Shown one piece after another: positions 1-8,471 of a stretch of 39,506 nucleotides of DNA. Numbering within the stretch: position 1 is the stretch's first letter; each line of letters begins with the position of its first letter. Origin of the DNA: GWC2-56-14 sp043731355 (GTDB taxonomy: Bacteria > Nitrospirota > UBA9217); contig JAYTJE010000061.1 in NCBI GenBank assembly GCA_043731355.1, positions 1-39,506 on the forward strand, given 5' to 3'. The translations under genes and the position numbers were made by a program. The notes beneath the pieces are model-generated. The model had not been told where the DNA came from. It made no database searches and saw only the letters and a list, made by a program, of their open reading frames with translations.

Positions 1-21
1 AAGGAATAGAGGGTTACTGAA

Positions 22-645
22 ATGCCGTCAGTCGTCATGGTTGACCAGAATAATAAGAAAGTAAAGGATGTGGAGCTTCCGTCCCTGTTCGGGTCGGAAA
101 TCCGGCCGCACCTTATCCATGCATCGGTTGTGAACCAGCTTGCCAACAGGCGGGCGGGCACTGCATCAACGAAGAGCAAGGGAATGGTGAGTGGTGGCGG
201 CAAAAAACCCTGGAAGCAGAAGGGGACCGGACGCGCCCGTTCAGGAAGCAATCGGTCACCCCTGTGGAGGCATGGCGGTACCTGTTTTGGTCCAATGCCC
301 CGCGATTACTCATATTCGCTGCCGAAAAAAGAAAAGCGTGCGGCCCTTGTTGATGCTATAGCGTCAAAAGTTATTGATAACCGGCTGGTGCTGGTCAGTT
401 CACTTGACTTTGCCGAGCCGAAAACCAGACTGGTTACCTCAATGCTTGATACTCTCGGGGTCAAGGAAAATGCGCTCGTTCTCATTAAAGCGGATAATAA
501 GAACCTGACGCTGGCTTCGCGCAACATCCCCTCGGTCAAGGTGCTCAGGATGGAAAATATTAATGTGTATGATTTGCTGAAATACAGGTACCTCATTATG
601 ACGCAGGATGCTTTGAGCGCCATGCAGGAGGCGTACGGAAAATGA
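22..645 (+). CDS. rplD: 50S ribosomal protein L4
   Basis: Ribosomal protein L4 (207 aa, normal length) binds 23S rRNA early in large-subunit assembly and lines the exit tunnel with its long internal loop. The Gly/Lys/Arg-rich loop at about residues 55-95 (VSGGGKKPWKQKGTGRAR, then a WRHGG stretch) is the L4 signature. An SD-like AGGAATAGAGGG lies just upstream, at the very start of the window, so rplC presumably ends right before it. The stop overlaps the rplW start as ATGA. In some bacteria L4 represses its own S10 operon; the leader where that would occur is outside the window. Confidence 0.97.
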   Translation: MPSVVMVDQNNKKVKDVELPSLFGSEIRPHLIHASVVNQLANRRAGTASTKSKGMVSGGGKKPWKQKGTGRARSGSNRSPLWRHGGTCFGPMPRDYSYSLPKKEKRAALVDAIASKVIDNRLVLVSSLDFAEPKTRLVTSMLDTLGVKENALVLIKADNKNLTLASRNIPSVKVLRMENINVYDLLKYRYLIMTQDALSAMQEAYGK

Positions 646-935
646 CCATGGATCTCTATGATATCGTTAAGGCGCCCCGCATCACGGAAAAGGGCACTCG
701 GCTGAAGGAAAAAAACAATGTCCTGACCTTCGAAGTAAGGACTGACGCCAACAAACTGCAGGTGCGGAAGGCAATCGAGGGTATATTCAAAGTAAAAGTT
801 ATGGATGTTACCACGGTAAAAACCGCGGGCAAGAAGAAGCGTATGGGGCAGCGGCTTGGCCGCAGATCAGACTGGAAAAAGGCGTACGTCACGCTGAAAC
901 CAGGTGAAAAGATCGATATATTTGAGGGTGCGTAA
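642..935 (+). CDS. rplW: 50S ribosomal protein L23
   Basis: Ribosomal protein L23 (97 aa) sits at the tunnel exit and is the docking site for trigger factor and SRP. The sequence shows the family N-terminus (LYDIVKAPRITEKG) and the central VRKAIEGIFKVKV segment. The ATG overlaps the rplD stop by 4 nt, implying translational coupling; an alternative in-frame ATG lies 6 nt later at 648. It is followed directly by rplB with no gap. Confidence 0.96.
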   Translation: MTMDLYDIVKAPRITEKGTRLKEKNNVLTFEVRTDANKLQVRKAIEGIFKVKVMDVTTVKTAGKKKRMGQRLGRRSDWKKAYVTLKPGEKIDIFEGA

Positions 936-1763
936 ATGCCGGTAAAGACCTATAATCCAACATCCCCGGGCAGAAGATTCCAGACTTCATCGACATTCGA
1001 GGAAGTAACACGGAGCAGACCGGAAAAATCGCTGGTTGTAAAGCTCAGCCAGAGCGGCGGCAGAAACAATCGCGGCAAGATCACCGTCCGCTATCGTGCC
1101 GGCTGGCACAAGAAGAAATACAGGATTGTCGATTTCAGGCGTGAAAAGCTCGGTGTGCCCGCAGTTGTGGCGCATATTGAGTATGATCCGAATCGTACTG
1201 CGCGTATCGCCTTGCTGCACTATGCGGATGGTGAGAAACGGTATATCCTCGCGCCGGTTGGGCTGAATGTCGGCGATCGCGTGGTTTCAGGGCCTGATGC
1301 TGATATCAAGCCGGGCAATGCGCTTCCCATTACATCGATACCCGTTGGTACTGTGGTCCACAATGTGGAGCTCAAAAAGGGCGCCGGTGGCCAGTTGGCA
1401 AGGAGTGCGGGCGCTTCAGTGCAGTTGCTTGCAAGGGAAGGTGAACTTGCAACTCTGCGGCTTAATTCCGGAGAGATCCGCACCGTGCGGTCGGAATGCA
1501 TGGCCACCATTGGTCAGGTTGGAAATCTTGACCATGAGAATATAAGCATCGGCAAGGCCGGTCGTTCACGCTGGATGGGTATGCGACCGAGAGTGCGCGG
1601 TGTGGTCATGAATCCGGTTGATCATCCCCTTGGCGGCGGCGAGGGAAAATCCTCGGGTGGCAGGCCAGGATGTTCACCGTGGGGTCTTCCGGATGGCGTG
1701 AAAACAAGGAAGAACAAGACAACGAATCAGTTAATTCTTAAGAGAAGAACGAAGAACAGATAG
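936..1763 (+). CDS. rplB: 50S ribosomal protein L2
   Basis: Ribosomal protein L2 (275 aa, typical length) is needed for subunit association and peptidyl-transferase centre assembly. It begins MPVKTYNPTSPGRR and carries the OB/SH3-like central domains. The conserved C-terminal segment reads HPLGGGEGKSSGGRP, containing the equivalent of the peptidyl-transferase-associated His region, and ends in a basic tail. The start immediately follows the rplW stop, as expected in the S10 operon. Confidence 0.98.
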   Translation: MPVKTYNPTSPGRRFQTSSTFEEVTRSRPEKSLVVKLSQSGGRNNRGKITVRYRAGWHKKKYRIVDFRREKLGVPAVVAHIEYDPNRTARIALLHYADGEKRYILAPVGLNVGDRVVSGPDADIKPGNALPITSIPVGTVVHNVELKKGAGGQLARSAGASVQLLAREGELATLRLNSGEIRTVRSECMATIGQVGNLDHENISIGKAGRSRWMGMRPRVRGVVMNPVDHPLGGGEGKSSGGRPGCSPWGLPDGVKTRKNKTTNQLILKRRTKNR

Positions 1764-1805
1764 CGGGAATCCGCGATCTCGTGCTACGTTGCAGCGGAGG
1801 ATACG

Positions 1806-2102
1806 GTGCCCAGATCAATTAAAAAAGGTCCTTTTGTGGACATGAGCCTCATGAAGAAGGTTGAGACCATGAACACAGCGGGTGATAAAAAGATCGTAAA
1901 AACATGGTCCAGGCGGTCTACCATTACACCGGATTTCATCGGACACACAATGGCGGTCCACAACGGCAGAAAATTCATTCCCGTCTATGTCACCGAGAAT
2001 ATGGTGGGACATAAACTGGGCGAGTTCTCTCCGACCCGGACCTTCAAGGCGCATGGTGGGTCAAAGGCAAAGACCGCGGAAAAGACAAGCGCACCCAAGT
2101 AG
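1806..2102 (+). CDS. rpsS: 30S ribosomal protein S19
   Basis: Ribosomal protein S19 (98 aa) is a 30S head protein that pairs with S13. The N-terminus (MPRSIKKGPFVDMSLMKK) and the GHKLGEFSPTRTFKAHGG segment are diagnostic. Translation starts at GTG 1806, placed 5 nt after a GGAGG SD at 1796-1800. A 42-nt gap separates it from rplB. Confidence 0.97.
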   Translation: MPRSIKKGPFVDMSLMKKVETMNTAGDKKIVKTWSRRSTITPDFIGHTMAVHNGRKFIPVYVTENMVGHKLGEFSPTRTFKAHGGSKAKTAEKTSAPK

Positions 2103-2135
2103 GGCAGTTTTTTGAAATAGAGCGAGGACACGAAG

Positions 2136-2465
2136 ATGGAAGCAAGCGCAACAGCCAGGCATATACGAATTACTCCGCGTAAAGCGAGGCAGGTCATTGA
2201 TCTTATCCGCGGCAAAATGGTGGGTGACGCGATAAATATCCTTACCTTTACTCCGCTGCATGCCGCCCGCATTGTTAAAAAACTGCTCGATTCAGCGGTA
2301 GCAAATGCCGAGCAGAAGAAGGTAGGCGATCTGGATTCTCTTGTGGTTACCAAAGCGTTCGTTAACCAGGGCGCCACGATGAAGAGGATACGGGCGCGCG
2401 CAATGGGCAGGGCGAACCAGATCAAAAAAAGGACCAGCCATATCACGCTGGTGCTCTCAGCATAG
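2136..2465 (+). CDS. rplV: 50S ribosomal protein L22
   Basis: Ribosomal protein L22 (109 aa) extends a beta hairpin into the exit tunnel near the macrolide site. It has the family start (ASATARHIRITPRKARQV) and the hairpin/basic region RIRARAMGRANQIKKRTSH. It sits between rpsS and rpsC in the canonical order, with an upstream AGCGAGGACACGAAG leader acting as SD. Confidence 0.97.
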   Translation: MEASATARHIRITPRKARQVIDLIRGKMVGDAINILTFTPLHAARIVKKLLDSAVANAEQKKVGDLDSLVVTKAFVNQGATMKRIRARAMGRANQIKKRTSHITLVLSA

Positions 2466-2484
2466 TGTTCACGGTGGAGGCATA

Positions 2485-3129
2485 ATGGGACAGAAGGTAC
2501 ATCCGATCGGTTTCCGGCTCGGGGTCATCAAGACATGGGATTCCCGCTGGTTCTCACAAAAGAATTATGCAGCGCTCCTGCATGAGGATATTAAAATCCG
2601 CAAGATCGTAAAGGAACGCCTGATGCATGCCGGTGTTTCCAAAATCGAGATTGAACGGGCCGGCCAGAAAGCCAAGATTAATATCCATACAGCACGGCCC
2701 GGTATTATCATCGGGAAAAAAGGCGCCGAGGTCGACAAACTGAAAAAAGACCTCGAAAGCATGACGGGCAAGCAGATGTTTATCAATATTCAGGAGATCA
2801 GGCGGCCGGAACTGGATGCCCAGCTCGTGGCTGAGAATATTGCTCTTCAGCTGGAGAGGCGCATTGCGTTTCGCCGGGCAATGAAAAAGTCCGTCACGTC
2901 AGCTCTCCGCCTGGGCGCCCAGGGCATCAAGATCATGTGCGCCGGGAGATTGGCGGGCGGTGAAATAGCCAGGACCGAATGGTACCGTGAGGGAAGGGTC
3001 CCGCTCCATACGCTACGGGCCGACATTCAGTACGGTTTTTTTGAAGCGAAAACGACGATGGGACAAATCGGAGTGAAGGTCTGGATTTATAAGGGTGATG
3101 TGCTGCAGCCGTCGAAGGCAACCGCATAA
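2485..3129 (+). CDS. rpsC: 30S ribosomal protein S3
   Basis: Ribosomal protein S3 (214 aa) forms part of the mRNA entry channel. The N-terminal MGQKVHPIGFRLG and the KH-domain GxxG element (RPGIIIGKKGAEVDKL) are visible, followed by the C-terminal S3 domain with the GRLAGGEIARTEW motif. A GGAGG-type SD (GTGGAGGCATA) precedes the ATG. Confidence 0.97.
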   Translation: MGQKVHPIGFRLGVIKTWDSRWFSQKNYAALLHEDIKIRKIVKERLMHAGVSKIEIERAGQKAKINIHTARPGIIIGKKGAEVDKLKKDLESMTGKQMFINIQEIRRPELDAQLVAENIALQLERRIAFRRAMKKSVTSALRLGAQGIKIMCAGRLAGGEIARTEWYREGRVPLHTLRADIQYGFFEAKTTMGQIGVKVWIYKGDVLQPSKATA

Positions 3130-3177
3130 CACGTTGACGTATCCGCACTACTATGACAGTCGTAAAGGAACCCGATT

Positions 3178-3594
3178 ATGCTAGCGCCGAAAAGAGTAAA
3201 ACATAGAAAAATGATGAAGGGCAGGATGACCGGAACTGCCTACCGGGGAGCGGAAGTCAGCTACGGAGAGTTCGGCCTGAAGGTCCTTGAGCCGGGCTGG
3301 ATTACCAGTAGGCAAATAGAAGCCGCCCGTATTGCCATGACCCGCTATGTTAAGCGGGGAGGCAAAATATGGATACGGATATTTCCGGACAAACCTATTA
3401 CGAAGAAACCGGCGGAGACTCGTATGGGCAAGGGGAAGGGCGCTCCTGAATACTGGGTAGCGGTGGTGAAGCCCGGCCGGGTGCTTTACGAAATGGGCGG
3501 TGTCGATGAGTCGGTAGCGCGAGAGGCCTTCAGGCTTGCAGCGTACAAGTTGCCGATCGCCACCAAGTTTGTTTCTCGGGAGGCGGCAATATGA
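3178..3594 (+). CDS. rplP: 50S ribosomal protein L16
   Basis: Ribosomal protein L16 (138 aa) organises the A-site tRNA region of the 50S subunit. It starts MLAPKRVKHRKMMKGRM and has the conserved RIFPDKPITKKPAETRMGKGKG block with the GAPEYWVA motif. It overlaps the rpmC start by 4 nt (ATGA), the usual coupling for this pair. Confidence 0.97.
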   Translation: MLAPKRVKHRKMMKGRMTGTAYRGAEVSYGEFGLKVLEPGWITSRQIEAARIAMTRYVKRGGKIWIRIFPDKPITKKPAETRMGKGKGAPEYWVAVVKPGRVLYEMGGVDESVAREAFRLAAYKLPIATKFVSREAAI

Positions 3595-3791
3595 AATCCA
3601 GTCTGCGTGATATGAAAGATTTATCCAGTGAAGAGCTGGAGACCAAGACCACGGACATGAAAAAAGAGATATTCAATCTGCGGTTCCAACAGGCAATGGG
3701 CCAGATAGAAAATCCGATGCGCTTGCGGATACTCCGCAAGGATATTGCAAGAGCAAAAACGGTCTTAAAGGAAAAACATGGGCGAGTCTAA
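3591..3791 (+). CDS. rpmC: 50S ribosomal protein L29
   Basis: Ribosomal protein L29 (66 aa) is a small helical hairpin near the tunnel exit that helps bind chaperones. The pattern LSSEELETKTTDMKKEIFNL, then FQQAMGQIENPMRLRILRKD and a basic end, is typical. The start overlaps rplP and the end overlaps rpsQ by 14 nt, so all three are probably translationally coupled. Confidence 0.96.
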   Translation: MKSSLRDMKDLSSEELETKTTDMKKEIFNLRFQQAMGQIENPMRLRILRKDIARAKTVLKEKHGRV

Positions 3792-4035
3792 AAAAAGAAA
3801 AGTGTATGTTGGTCGTGTGGTCAGCGATAAAATGGATAAGACCGTGGTCCTGGCGGTGTCGAGGCGTGTAGCCCACACGAAGTACACGAAAACGATGAGC
3901 CGGACTACCAAGTTTAAAGCTCATGATGAAAAGAATGAGTGTAAGGTCGGCGATGTGGTGCGGTTTATAGAAACCAGGCCGCTATCAAAGGAAAAGCGCT
4001 GGGCGGTGCTTGAGATTGTGGAAAGGGCCCAGTAA
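3778..4035 (+). CDS. rpsQ: 30S ribosomal protein S17
   Basis: Ribosomal protein S17 (85 aa) is an OB-fold primary 16S rRNA binder. Diagnostic segments are YVGRVVSDKMDKTVVLAV, the HTKYTKTMSRTTKFKAHDE loop and RFIETRPLSKEKRW. The ATG lies inside the last codons of rpmC and uses an AAGGAAAAAC SD. This is the normal rpmC-rpsQ-rplN order. Confidence 0.97.
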   Translation: MGESKKRKVYVGRVVSDKMDKTVVLAVSRRVAHTKYTKTMSRTTKFKAHDEKNECKVGDVVRFIETRPLSKEKRWAVLEIVERAQ

Positions 4036-4073
4036 TTAGCCGTAATTCGACTGCCTGTGCTAGGGGATAAGAG

Positions 4074-4442
4074 ATGATTCAGCAACAGACTGTATTAGAC
4101 GTCGCCGATAATTCCGGCGCAAAGAAAGTAATGTGCATCAAAGTCCTTGGTGGAACCCGCAAGCGTTATGCGTCACTGGGCGATATCATTGTCGTGGCCA
4201 TCAAGATGGCCATTCCTGAAGGGCAGGCAAAAAAAGGAACAGTGGCAAAGGCCGTTGTTGTGCGGACAACGAAGGAAGTGCGGCGGGCGGATGGTTCCTA
4301 TATAAAGTTTGATCGGAATGCGGCGGTGCTGATCAACGCAAGTAATGAACCGATTGGCACCCGTATTTTCGGACCTGTTGCCCGCGAACTGAGAAAAAAG
4401 AATTTCATGAAGATCATTTCATTGGCGCCGGAAGTGCTGTAA
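4074..4442 (+). CDS. rplN: 50S ribosomal protein L14
   Basis: Ribosomal protein L14 (122 aa, exactly the family length) contributes to inter-subunit bridges. It starts MIQQQTVLDVADNSGAKKVM and ends in the GTRIFGPVARELRKKNFMKI segment typical of L14. In E. coli it is the first gene of the spc operon; here no separate promoter is evident in the 38-nt gap after rpsQ. Confidence 0.97.
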   Translation: MIQQQTVLDVADNSGAKKVMCIKVLGGTRKRYASLGDIIVVAIKMAIPEGQAKKGTVAKAVVVRTTKEVRRADGSYIKFDRNAAVLINASNEPIGTRIFGPVARELRKKNFMKIISLAPEVL

Positions 4443-4493
4443 TAGAGAGACGCTGACCAATAACGCTTCGATAGGAAACCAGGACGCAATAAA

Positions 4494-4805
4494 ATGCAAA
4501 TAAAGAAAAATGATAATGTGTTGGTAATCTCCGGCAAGGAGAAGGGTAAAAAAGGAAGAGTTATAGCCGTATACCCCGCGGAAAACCGGCTCTTGATAGA
4601 AAAGCTTAATATGATCAAGCGGCATACCCGGCCTACCCAGCAACTGAGGCAGGGTGGAATTGTGGAGAAGGAAGGCCCCATCTCCGTGTCGAACGTAAAG
4701 CTGATCTGCGCGAAGTGCGATAAGCCGACAGCCGCCGTTCGGAAGACGCAGGAAGATGGAACGCGTCTCCGCGTTTGCAAGAACTGCAACGAAACTCTGA
4801 GCTAG
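4494..4805 (+). CDS. rplX: 50S ribosomal protein L24
   Basis: Ribosomal protein L24 (103 aa) initiates 50S assembly. The KOW motif is visible (VISGKEKGKKGRVIAVYPAE), followed by IVEKEGPISVSNV. The C-terminal half has two Cys pairs (CAKCDKPTAAV ... VCKNCNE), a possible zinc knuckle seen in some L24 proteins. It lies between rplN and rplE as expected. Confidence 0.96.
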   Translation: MQIKKNDNVLVISGKEKGKKGRVIAVYPAENRLLIEKLNMIKRHTRPTQQLRQGGIVEKEGPISVSNVKLICAKCDKPTAAVRKTQEDGTRLRVCKNCNETLS

Positions 4806-4870
4806 CAGAAGCCAAAGCGCCCCGAAGTAATTGGTTGATGGGGCATACAGGCTAAATAGGAAAGCGATCA

Positions 4871-5587
4871 ATGGCTGATAAAAAAGATAAAAACAAGGAA
4901 GCAAAGGGAACCGGACCGAAGGCGGCGCCCAAGGCCGCAAAAACTGAGGGAAAGCCCAAGGTCTCGGCGAAGGAACCTAAAAAGGCCCCAAAGCCGGCCG
5001 CTACCACTGAGGCAGGCGCTGTCAAGGCTCCTGCCGTTAAGTCCGAGCCGCCGAGAATGCAGAAACTGTACAGGGAAACTGTTGTTCCTGCGATGATGAA
5101 GGAATTCAGCTACAAAAACCCCATGCAGACGCCGAAATTGGTGAAAATAGTACTCAATGTCGGTTTGGGAGAAGCGATAGCGAATGCAAAGGCCCTCGAT
5201 TTCGCAGTCGATGAACTGGGCAGAATTACCGGCCAGCGTCCCGTTATTACGAAGGCAAAAAAGTCGATCGCGGCCTTTAAGCTGAGAGAAGGTATGCCGA
5301 TCGGGTGCTGCGTTACGCTGCGCCGCGAACACATGTTCGAGTTCCTGGACCGTTTTATCAGCGCGGCATTGCCCCGCATCCGTGATTTTAAGGGTATTCC
5401 GACGAAGTCCTTTGATGGCCGGGGAAATTATACCCTTGGTATCAAGGAACAGATTATTTTCCCGGAAATAGAATATGATAAAGTTGAATCGGTCCATGGC
5501 ATGGATATTGTTTTTGTTACGACGGCTATTACGGATGAAGAGGGTAGGGCGTTGCTCCGCCACTTCGGCATGCCGTTCAGGAAATAG
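4871..5587 (+). CDS. rplE: 50S ribosomal protein L5 with long N-terminal extension
   Basis: Ribosomal protein L5 binds 5S rRNA in the central protuberance. The canonical core begins near residue 63 (MQKLYRETVVPAMMKEF) and includes the GQRPVITKAKKSIAAFKLR and DFKGIPTKSFDGRGNYTLGI motifs. The predicted protein is 238 aa against about 180 for the family, because residues 1-60 are a Lys/Ala/Pro-rich low-complexity extension. ATG 4871 has an AGGAAAG SD at the right distance. The internal Met codon at 5057 lacks a good SD, so the extension is probably translated. Confidence 0.95.
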   Translation: MADKKDKNKEAKGTGPKAAPKAAKTEGKPKVSAKEPKKAPKPAATTEAGAVKAPAVKSEPPRMQKLYRETVVPAMMKEFSYKNPMQTPKLVKIVLNVGLGEAIANAKALDFAVDELGRITGQRPVITKAKKSIAAFKLREGMPIGCCVTLRREHMFEFLDRFISAALPRIRDFKGIPTKSFDGRGNYTLGIKEQIIFPEIEYDKVESVHGMDIVFVTTAITDEEGRALLRHFGMPFRK

Positions 5588-5616
5588 GTTTTAAGCAAGG
5601 TTCTCGGGGAGGAAAC

Positions 5617-5802
5617 ATGGCAAAGAAGTCCTTGATAGCGAAGGCAAGCAGACCGCCGAAATTTAAAGTGCAGGCATATACGCGCTGTCCTCTGTGTGGG
5701 AGACCGAGAGGGTATCTGCGGAAGTTTGATATGTGCCGCATTTGTTTCAGAAACGGTGCGCTCAAGGGTGAAATCCCGGGCGTGATTAAGGCGAGTTGGT
5801 AA
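5617..5802 (+). CDS. rpsN: 30S ribosomal protein S14, zinc-binding short form
   Basis: Ribosomal protein S14 (61 aa) is the short type Z form found in many thermophiles and anaerobes. Two CxxC pairs (RCPLCGRP and MCRICFR) form a zinc ribbon, and the protein ends IPGVIKASW as in the family. The start follows a GGGGAGG SD. It is often called rpsZ to separate it from the longer zinc-free paralogue. Confidence 0.97.
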   Translation: MAKKSLIAKASRPPKFKVQAYTRCPLCGRPRGYLRKFDMCRICFRNGALKGEIPGVIKASW

Positions 5803-5821
5803 GCAGAAGGGGTTTGAACCG

Positions 5822-6217
5822 ATGATGACCGATCCTATCGCGGATATGCTGACGCGAATCCGCAACGCAAGTAAAGCGAAACACGAGAAAGTTGATGTAC
5901 CGTCATCAAAACTTAAGATGGAAGTTGCAAAAATTCTTAAGGATGAAGGCTATATTAAAAATCTGAAACTGGTCAAGGACCGTCGGCAAGGGCTTATCCG
6001 TGTTTATCTTAAGTATTCGGACGAGGAATTGCCGGTTATTACGGGAATTAAGCGGATCAGCAAGCCAGGGTGCCGCGTCTATGCCAATAGTAAGGCCATC
6101 CCCCGGGTTTTACGCGGGCTTGGAATTGCAATACTGTCTACGCCGAAGGGCATTCAGACTGGCAAGCAGGCACAGAAAGACAACGTCGGCGGTGAGGTTC
6201 TCTGTCACGTTTGGTAG
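5822..6217 (+). CDS. rpsH: 30S ribosomal protein S8
   Basis: Ribosomal protein S8 (131 aa) binds the central domain of 16S rRNA. It starts MTDPIADMLTRIRNA and ends with the LCHVW signature. Two ATG codons are adjacent (5822 and 5825); 5822 is used here because AAGGGG lies 9 nt upstream. In E. coli S8 regulates the spc operon at rplE; no equivalent site was recognised here. Confidence 0.97.
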   Translation: MMTDPIADMLTRIRNASKAKHEKVDVPSSKLKMEVAKILKDEGYIKNLKLVKDRRQGLIRVYLKYSDEELPVITGIKRISKPGCRVYANSKAIPRVLRGLGIAILSTPKGIQTGKQAQKDNVGGEVLCHVW

Positions 6218-6265
6218 TGTCCCGGTTACGTGAATCCGTTCTATTCAGAAATTTGAGGAGTTGTT

Positions 6266-6814
6266 ATGTCGAGGGTTGGTAAAAAACCAATAAAGATGCC
6301 AGCAGGGGTTGAAGCAAAACTGGAGCCCGGCAAGGTTACCGTCAAAGGCCCCCTGGGTGTTATTAGCCAGGATGTAAATCCGAAACTGACGATCAAAAAT
6401 GAGAATAACACGCTTACCGTGGCGCGTCCATCGGACCAGAAACTATATCGGGAACTGCATGGCCTGACCAGAAATCTGATTGCCAACATGGTTGTGGGGG
6501 TCAGCAAGGGTTTCGAAAAAACGCTCGAGATAACCGGTGTGGGATTTAAAGCAGCAGTGCATGGCTCTAACCTGATGCTGACCCTCGGTTTTTCTCATCC
6601 TATCGTGTACGCGCTGCCGAAGGGTATTAATGCGACCGTTGACGCAAAACAAACGCAGATCACGCTTAAGGGTGTGGACCGGCAGCTGGTCGGGCAGATC
6701 GCGGCAAATGTGCGAAGCCTGAAAAAGCCGGAGCCGTACAAAGGCAAGGGCATTAAATACAGCAACGAAGTTATTAAGCGCAAAGAAGGCAAAGCTGGCA
6801 AGGGCGGAAAGTAG
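6266..6814 (+). CDS. rplF: 50S ribosomal protein L6
   Basis: Ribosomal protein L6 (182 aa) lies at the stalk base near the elongation-factor site. It begins MSRVGKKPIKMPAGVEA. The second domain carries GVDRQLVGQIAANVRSLKKP and PYKGKGIKYSNEVI, which are diagnostic. The SD is GAGGAG just before the ATG. Confidence 0.97.
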   Translation: MSRVGKKPIKMPAGVEAKLEPGKVTVKGPLGVISQDVNPKLTIKNENNTLTVARPSDQKLYRELHGLTRNLIANMVVGVSKGFEKTLEITGVGFKAAVHGSNLMLTLGFSHPIVYALPKGINATVDAKQTQITLKGVDRQLVGQIAANVRSLKKPEPYKGKGIKYSNEVIKRKEGKAGKGGK

Positions 6815-6884
6815 TAAGTCGATTTTTGGTTGCGGACGGCGTCACATGAGTGAGGCGTCGCAATCAGCATGATGGAGAGTGAAC

Positions 6885-7247
6885 GTGGCAAAGAGCAAAT
6901 TAGAAGCCAGGCAGAGAAGACATGAACGGGTCCGCAAACGCGTGACCGGCACTACGGCAAGGCCCCGGCTGAGCGTCTATAAGAGCCTCAGTCATATATA
7001 TGTGCAACTCATCGACGATTCGGACGGCAAAACCGTTGCTGCGGCGTCGTCTGCCGAGAAAGAGCTCCAGACTGGTTCGCAGCACTGCGGAAACGTTGCA
7101 GCCGCGAAGAAGGTCGGCGCCAGCATTGCGCAGCGCGCGTTGAGCAAGAATATTAAAGATGTTGTTTTTGACCGTGGCGGATATCAATACCATGGATGCA
7201 TCAAGGCCTTGGCGGACGCTGCGCGGGAACAGGGATTAAACTTTTAG
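6885..7247 (+). CDS. rplR: 50S ribosomal protein L18
   Basis: Ribosomal protein L18 (120 aa) binds 5S rRNA together with L5. Recognisable parts are the basic N-terminus (RRHERVRKRVTGTTARPRLSV), SHIYVQLIDD and FDRGGYQYHGCIKALADAAREQG. Two in-frame GTG codons occur at 6879 and 6885. The SD GGAG at 6874-6877 is correctly spaced only for 6885, so that start is chosen. Confidence 0.95.
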   Translation: MAKSKLEARQRRHERVRKRVTGTTARPRLSVYKSLSHIYVQLIDDSDGKTVAAASSAEKELQTGSQHCGNVAAAKKVGASIAQRALSKNIKDVVFDRGGYQYHGCIKALADAAREQGLNF

Positions 7248-7274
7248 TGAACGATCAGCATTGTGGAGGCAGCT

Positions 7275-7784
7275 TTGGCGGAGCGATACAATAAAGAGGC
7301 GGAAGACAGCGATGGCCTGAAAGATAAACTGGTCTACCTGAACAGGGTAGCTAAAGTTGTCAAGGGCGGCAAGCGGTTTAATTTCAGCGCACTGGTGGTC
7401 GTTGGCGATGGAAACGGCAAGATCGGCGTTGGAAAAGGGAAAGCGGCTGAGGCGCCGGTGGCCATCAAAAAAGCCGCTGAGCGGGCCAAAAAGAATATGG
7501 TCCTCGTTTCACTCAAGGGCGGCACGATACCTCACGAAGTGCTTGGTCATTTTGGAGCGGGGAAAGTATTGCTGAAGCCGGCTTCCGAGGGCACCGGGTT
7601 GATCGCGGGCGGCGCAAGCCGGTCAGTGCTTGAAGTCGTTGGTGTGCGGAACGTGCTGTGCAAATCGCTTGGTTCCAGCAACCCGCACAACGTGGTCAGT
7701 GCTACAATTAACGGATTGATCAGGCTCAGAAGCGCGGCGCAGGTTGCCGCTCTTCGGGGTAAATCCGTGGAGGAGCTCGCCTAA
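7275..7784 (+). CDS. rpsE: 30S ribosomal protein S5
   Basis: Ribosomal protein S5 (169 aa from this start) lines the mRNA entry channel and affects fidelity. The core shows KLVYLNRVAKVVKGGKRF, VGDGNGKIGVGKGKA and GSSNPHNVVSATINGL. The start is assigned to TTG 7275 because GGAGG at 7265-7269 is 5 nt upstream. The more upstream in-frame GTG 7263 would overlap that SD and lacks its own. Confidence 0.95.
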   Translation: MAERYNKEAEDSDGLKDKLVYLNRVAKVVKGGKRFNFSALVVVGDGNGKIGVGKGKAAEAPVAIKKAAERAKKNMVLVSLKGGTIPHEVLGHFGAGKVLLKPASEGTGLIAGGASRSVLEVVGVRNVLCKSLGSSNPHNVVSATINGLIRLRSAAQVAALRGKSVEELA

Positions 7785-7785
7785 G

Positions 7786-7986
7786 ATGCCGAAGGAAGAA
7801 GCCAAGAAAATAAAAATCACCCTGGTGCGGAGCAGCATTGCCCGGCCGGGTAAGCACAAGGTCGTTCTGGCTGGACTGGGGCTGAGAAAGCTCAACGGGT
7901 CTGTTGTGAGGCTTGATACTCCAGAAATCAGAGGGATGATAAACAAGGTTGTCCATCTGATACGCGTTGAGGATGTTATAAGCTAG
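7786..7986 (+). CDS. rpmD: 50S ribosomal protein L30
   Basis: Ribosomal protein L30 (66 aa) is a small peripheral 50S protein absent from some bacteria. The sequence KIKITLVRSSIARPGKHK then GLRKLNGSVVRLDTPEIRGMINKV matches the family. The true start is ATG 7786, one base after the rpsE stop, with GGAGGAG at 7769-7775. A longer reading frame open from 7744 overlaps rpsE and is not needed. Confidence 0.95.
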   Translation: MPKEEAKKIKITLVRSSIARPGKHKVVLAGLGLRKLNGSVVRLDTPEIRGMINKVVHLIRVEDVIS

Positions 7987-8027
7987 TTTTTAAAAATCAG
8001 GTTACTGCAGATATAGGATTACATACT

Positions 8028-8468
8028 ATGCGATTAGAAGATCTTAAGCCGCAGCCAGGGGCAAAAAAGAACCAAAAGCGGGTTGGCAGGGGTTTCGGTT
8101 CAGGACACGGCAAGACCTCAACCAAGGGGCACAAGGGACAGAAAGCCCGTTCCGGCGGTGTAAAGCCGGCAGGGTTTGAAGGCGGCCAGATGCCGCTTCA
8201 ACGCCGCATCCCGAAGCGTGGTTTTACCAATATATTCCGGAAAGAGTATGCAGTAGTTAACCTGACCGATCTGGATGCGTCGAGCGCCGGTGGAACGATA
8301 ACCCCGGAGACGTTGTTTCAGAATGGCCTTATAAAGAACTTAAAGGCCGAGGTCAAAGTGCTGGGCATGGGCGAGCTGAAAAAGGGCGTAACGATTCGCG
8401 CCCATAAATTCAGCAAAACAGCGATAGAAAAAATCGAAGCCGCCGGCGGGAAGGCCGAGGTAATATAA
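8028..8468 (+). CDS. rplO: 50S ribosomal protein L15
   Basis: Ribosomal protein L15 (146 aa) is a late 50S assembly protein. It begins MRLEDLKPQPGAKKNQKRVG. It has the Gly-rich RGFGSGHGKTSTKGHKGQKARSG region split by the usual pattern, and GFEGGQMPLQRRIPKRGF. It directly precedes secY as in most bacteria. Confidence 0.97.
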   Translation: MRLEDLKPQPGAKKNQKRVGRGFGSGHGKTSTKGHKGQKARSGGVKPAGFEGGQMPLQRRIPKRGFTNIFRKEYAVVNLTDLDASSAGGTITPETLFQNGLIKNLKAEVKVLGMGELKKGVTIRAHKFSKTAIEKIEAAGGKAEVI

Positions 8469-8471
8469 CCC

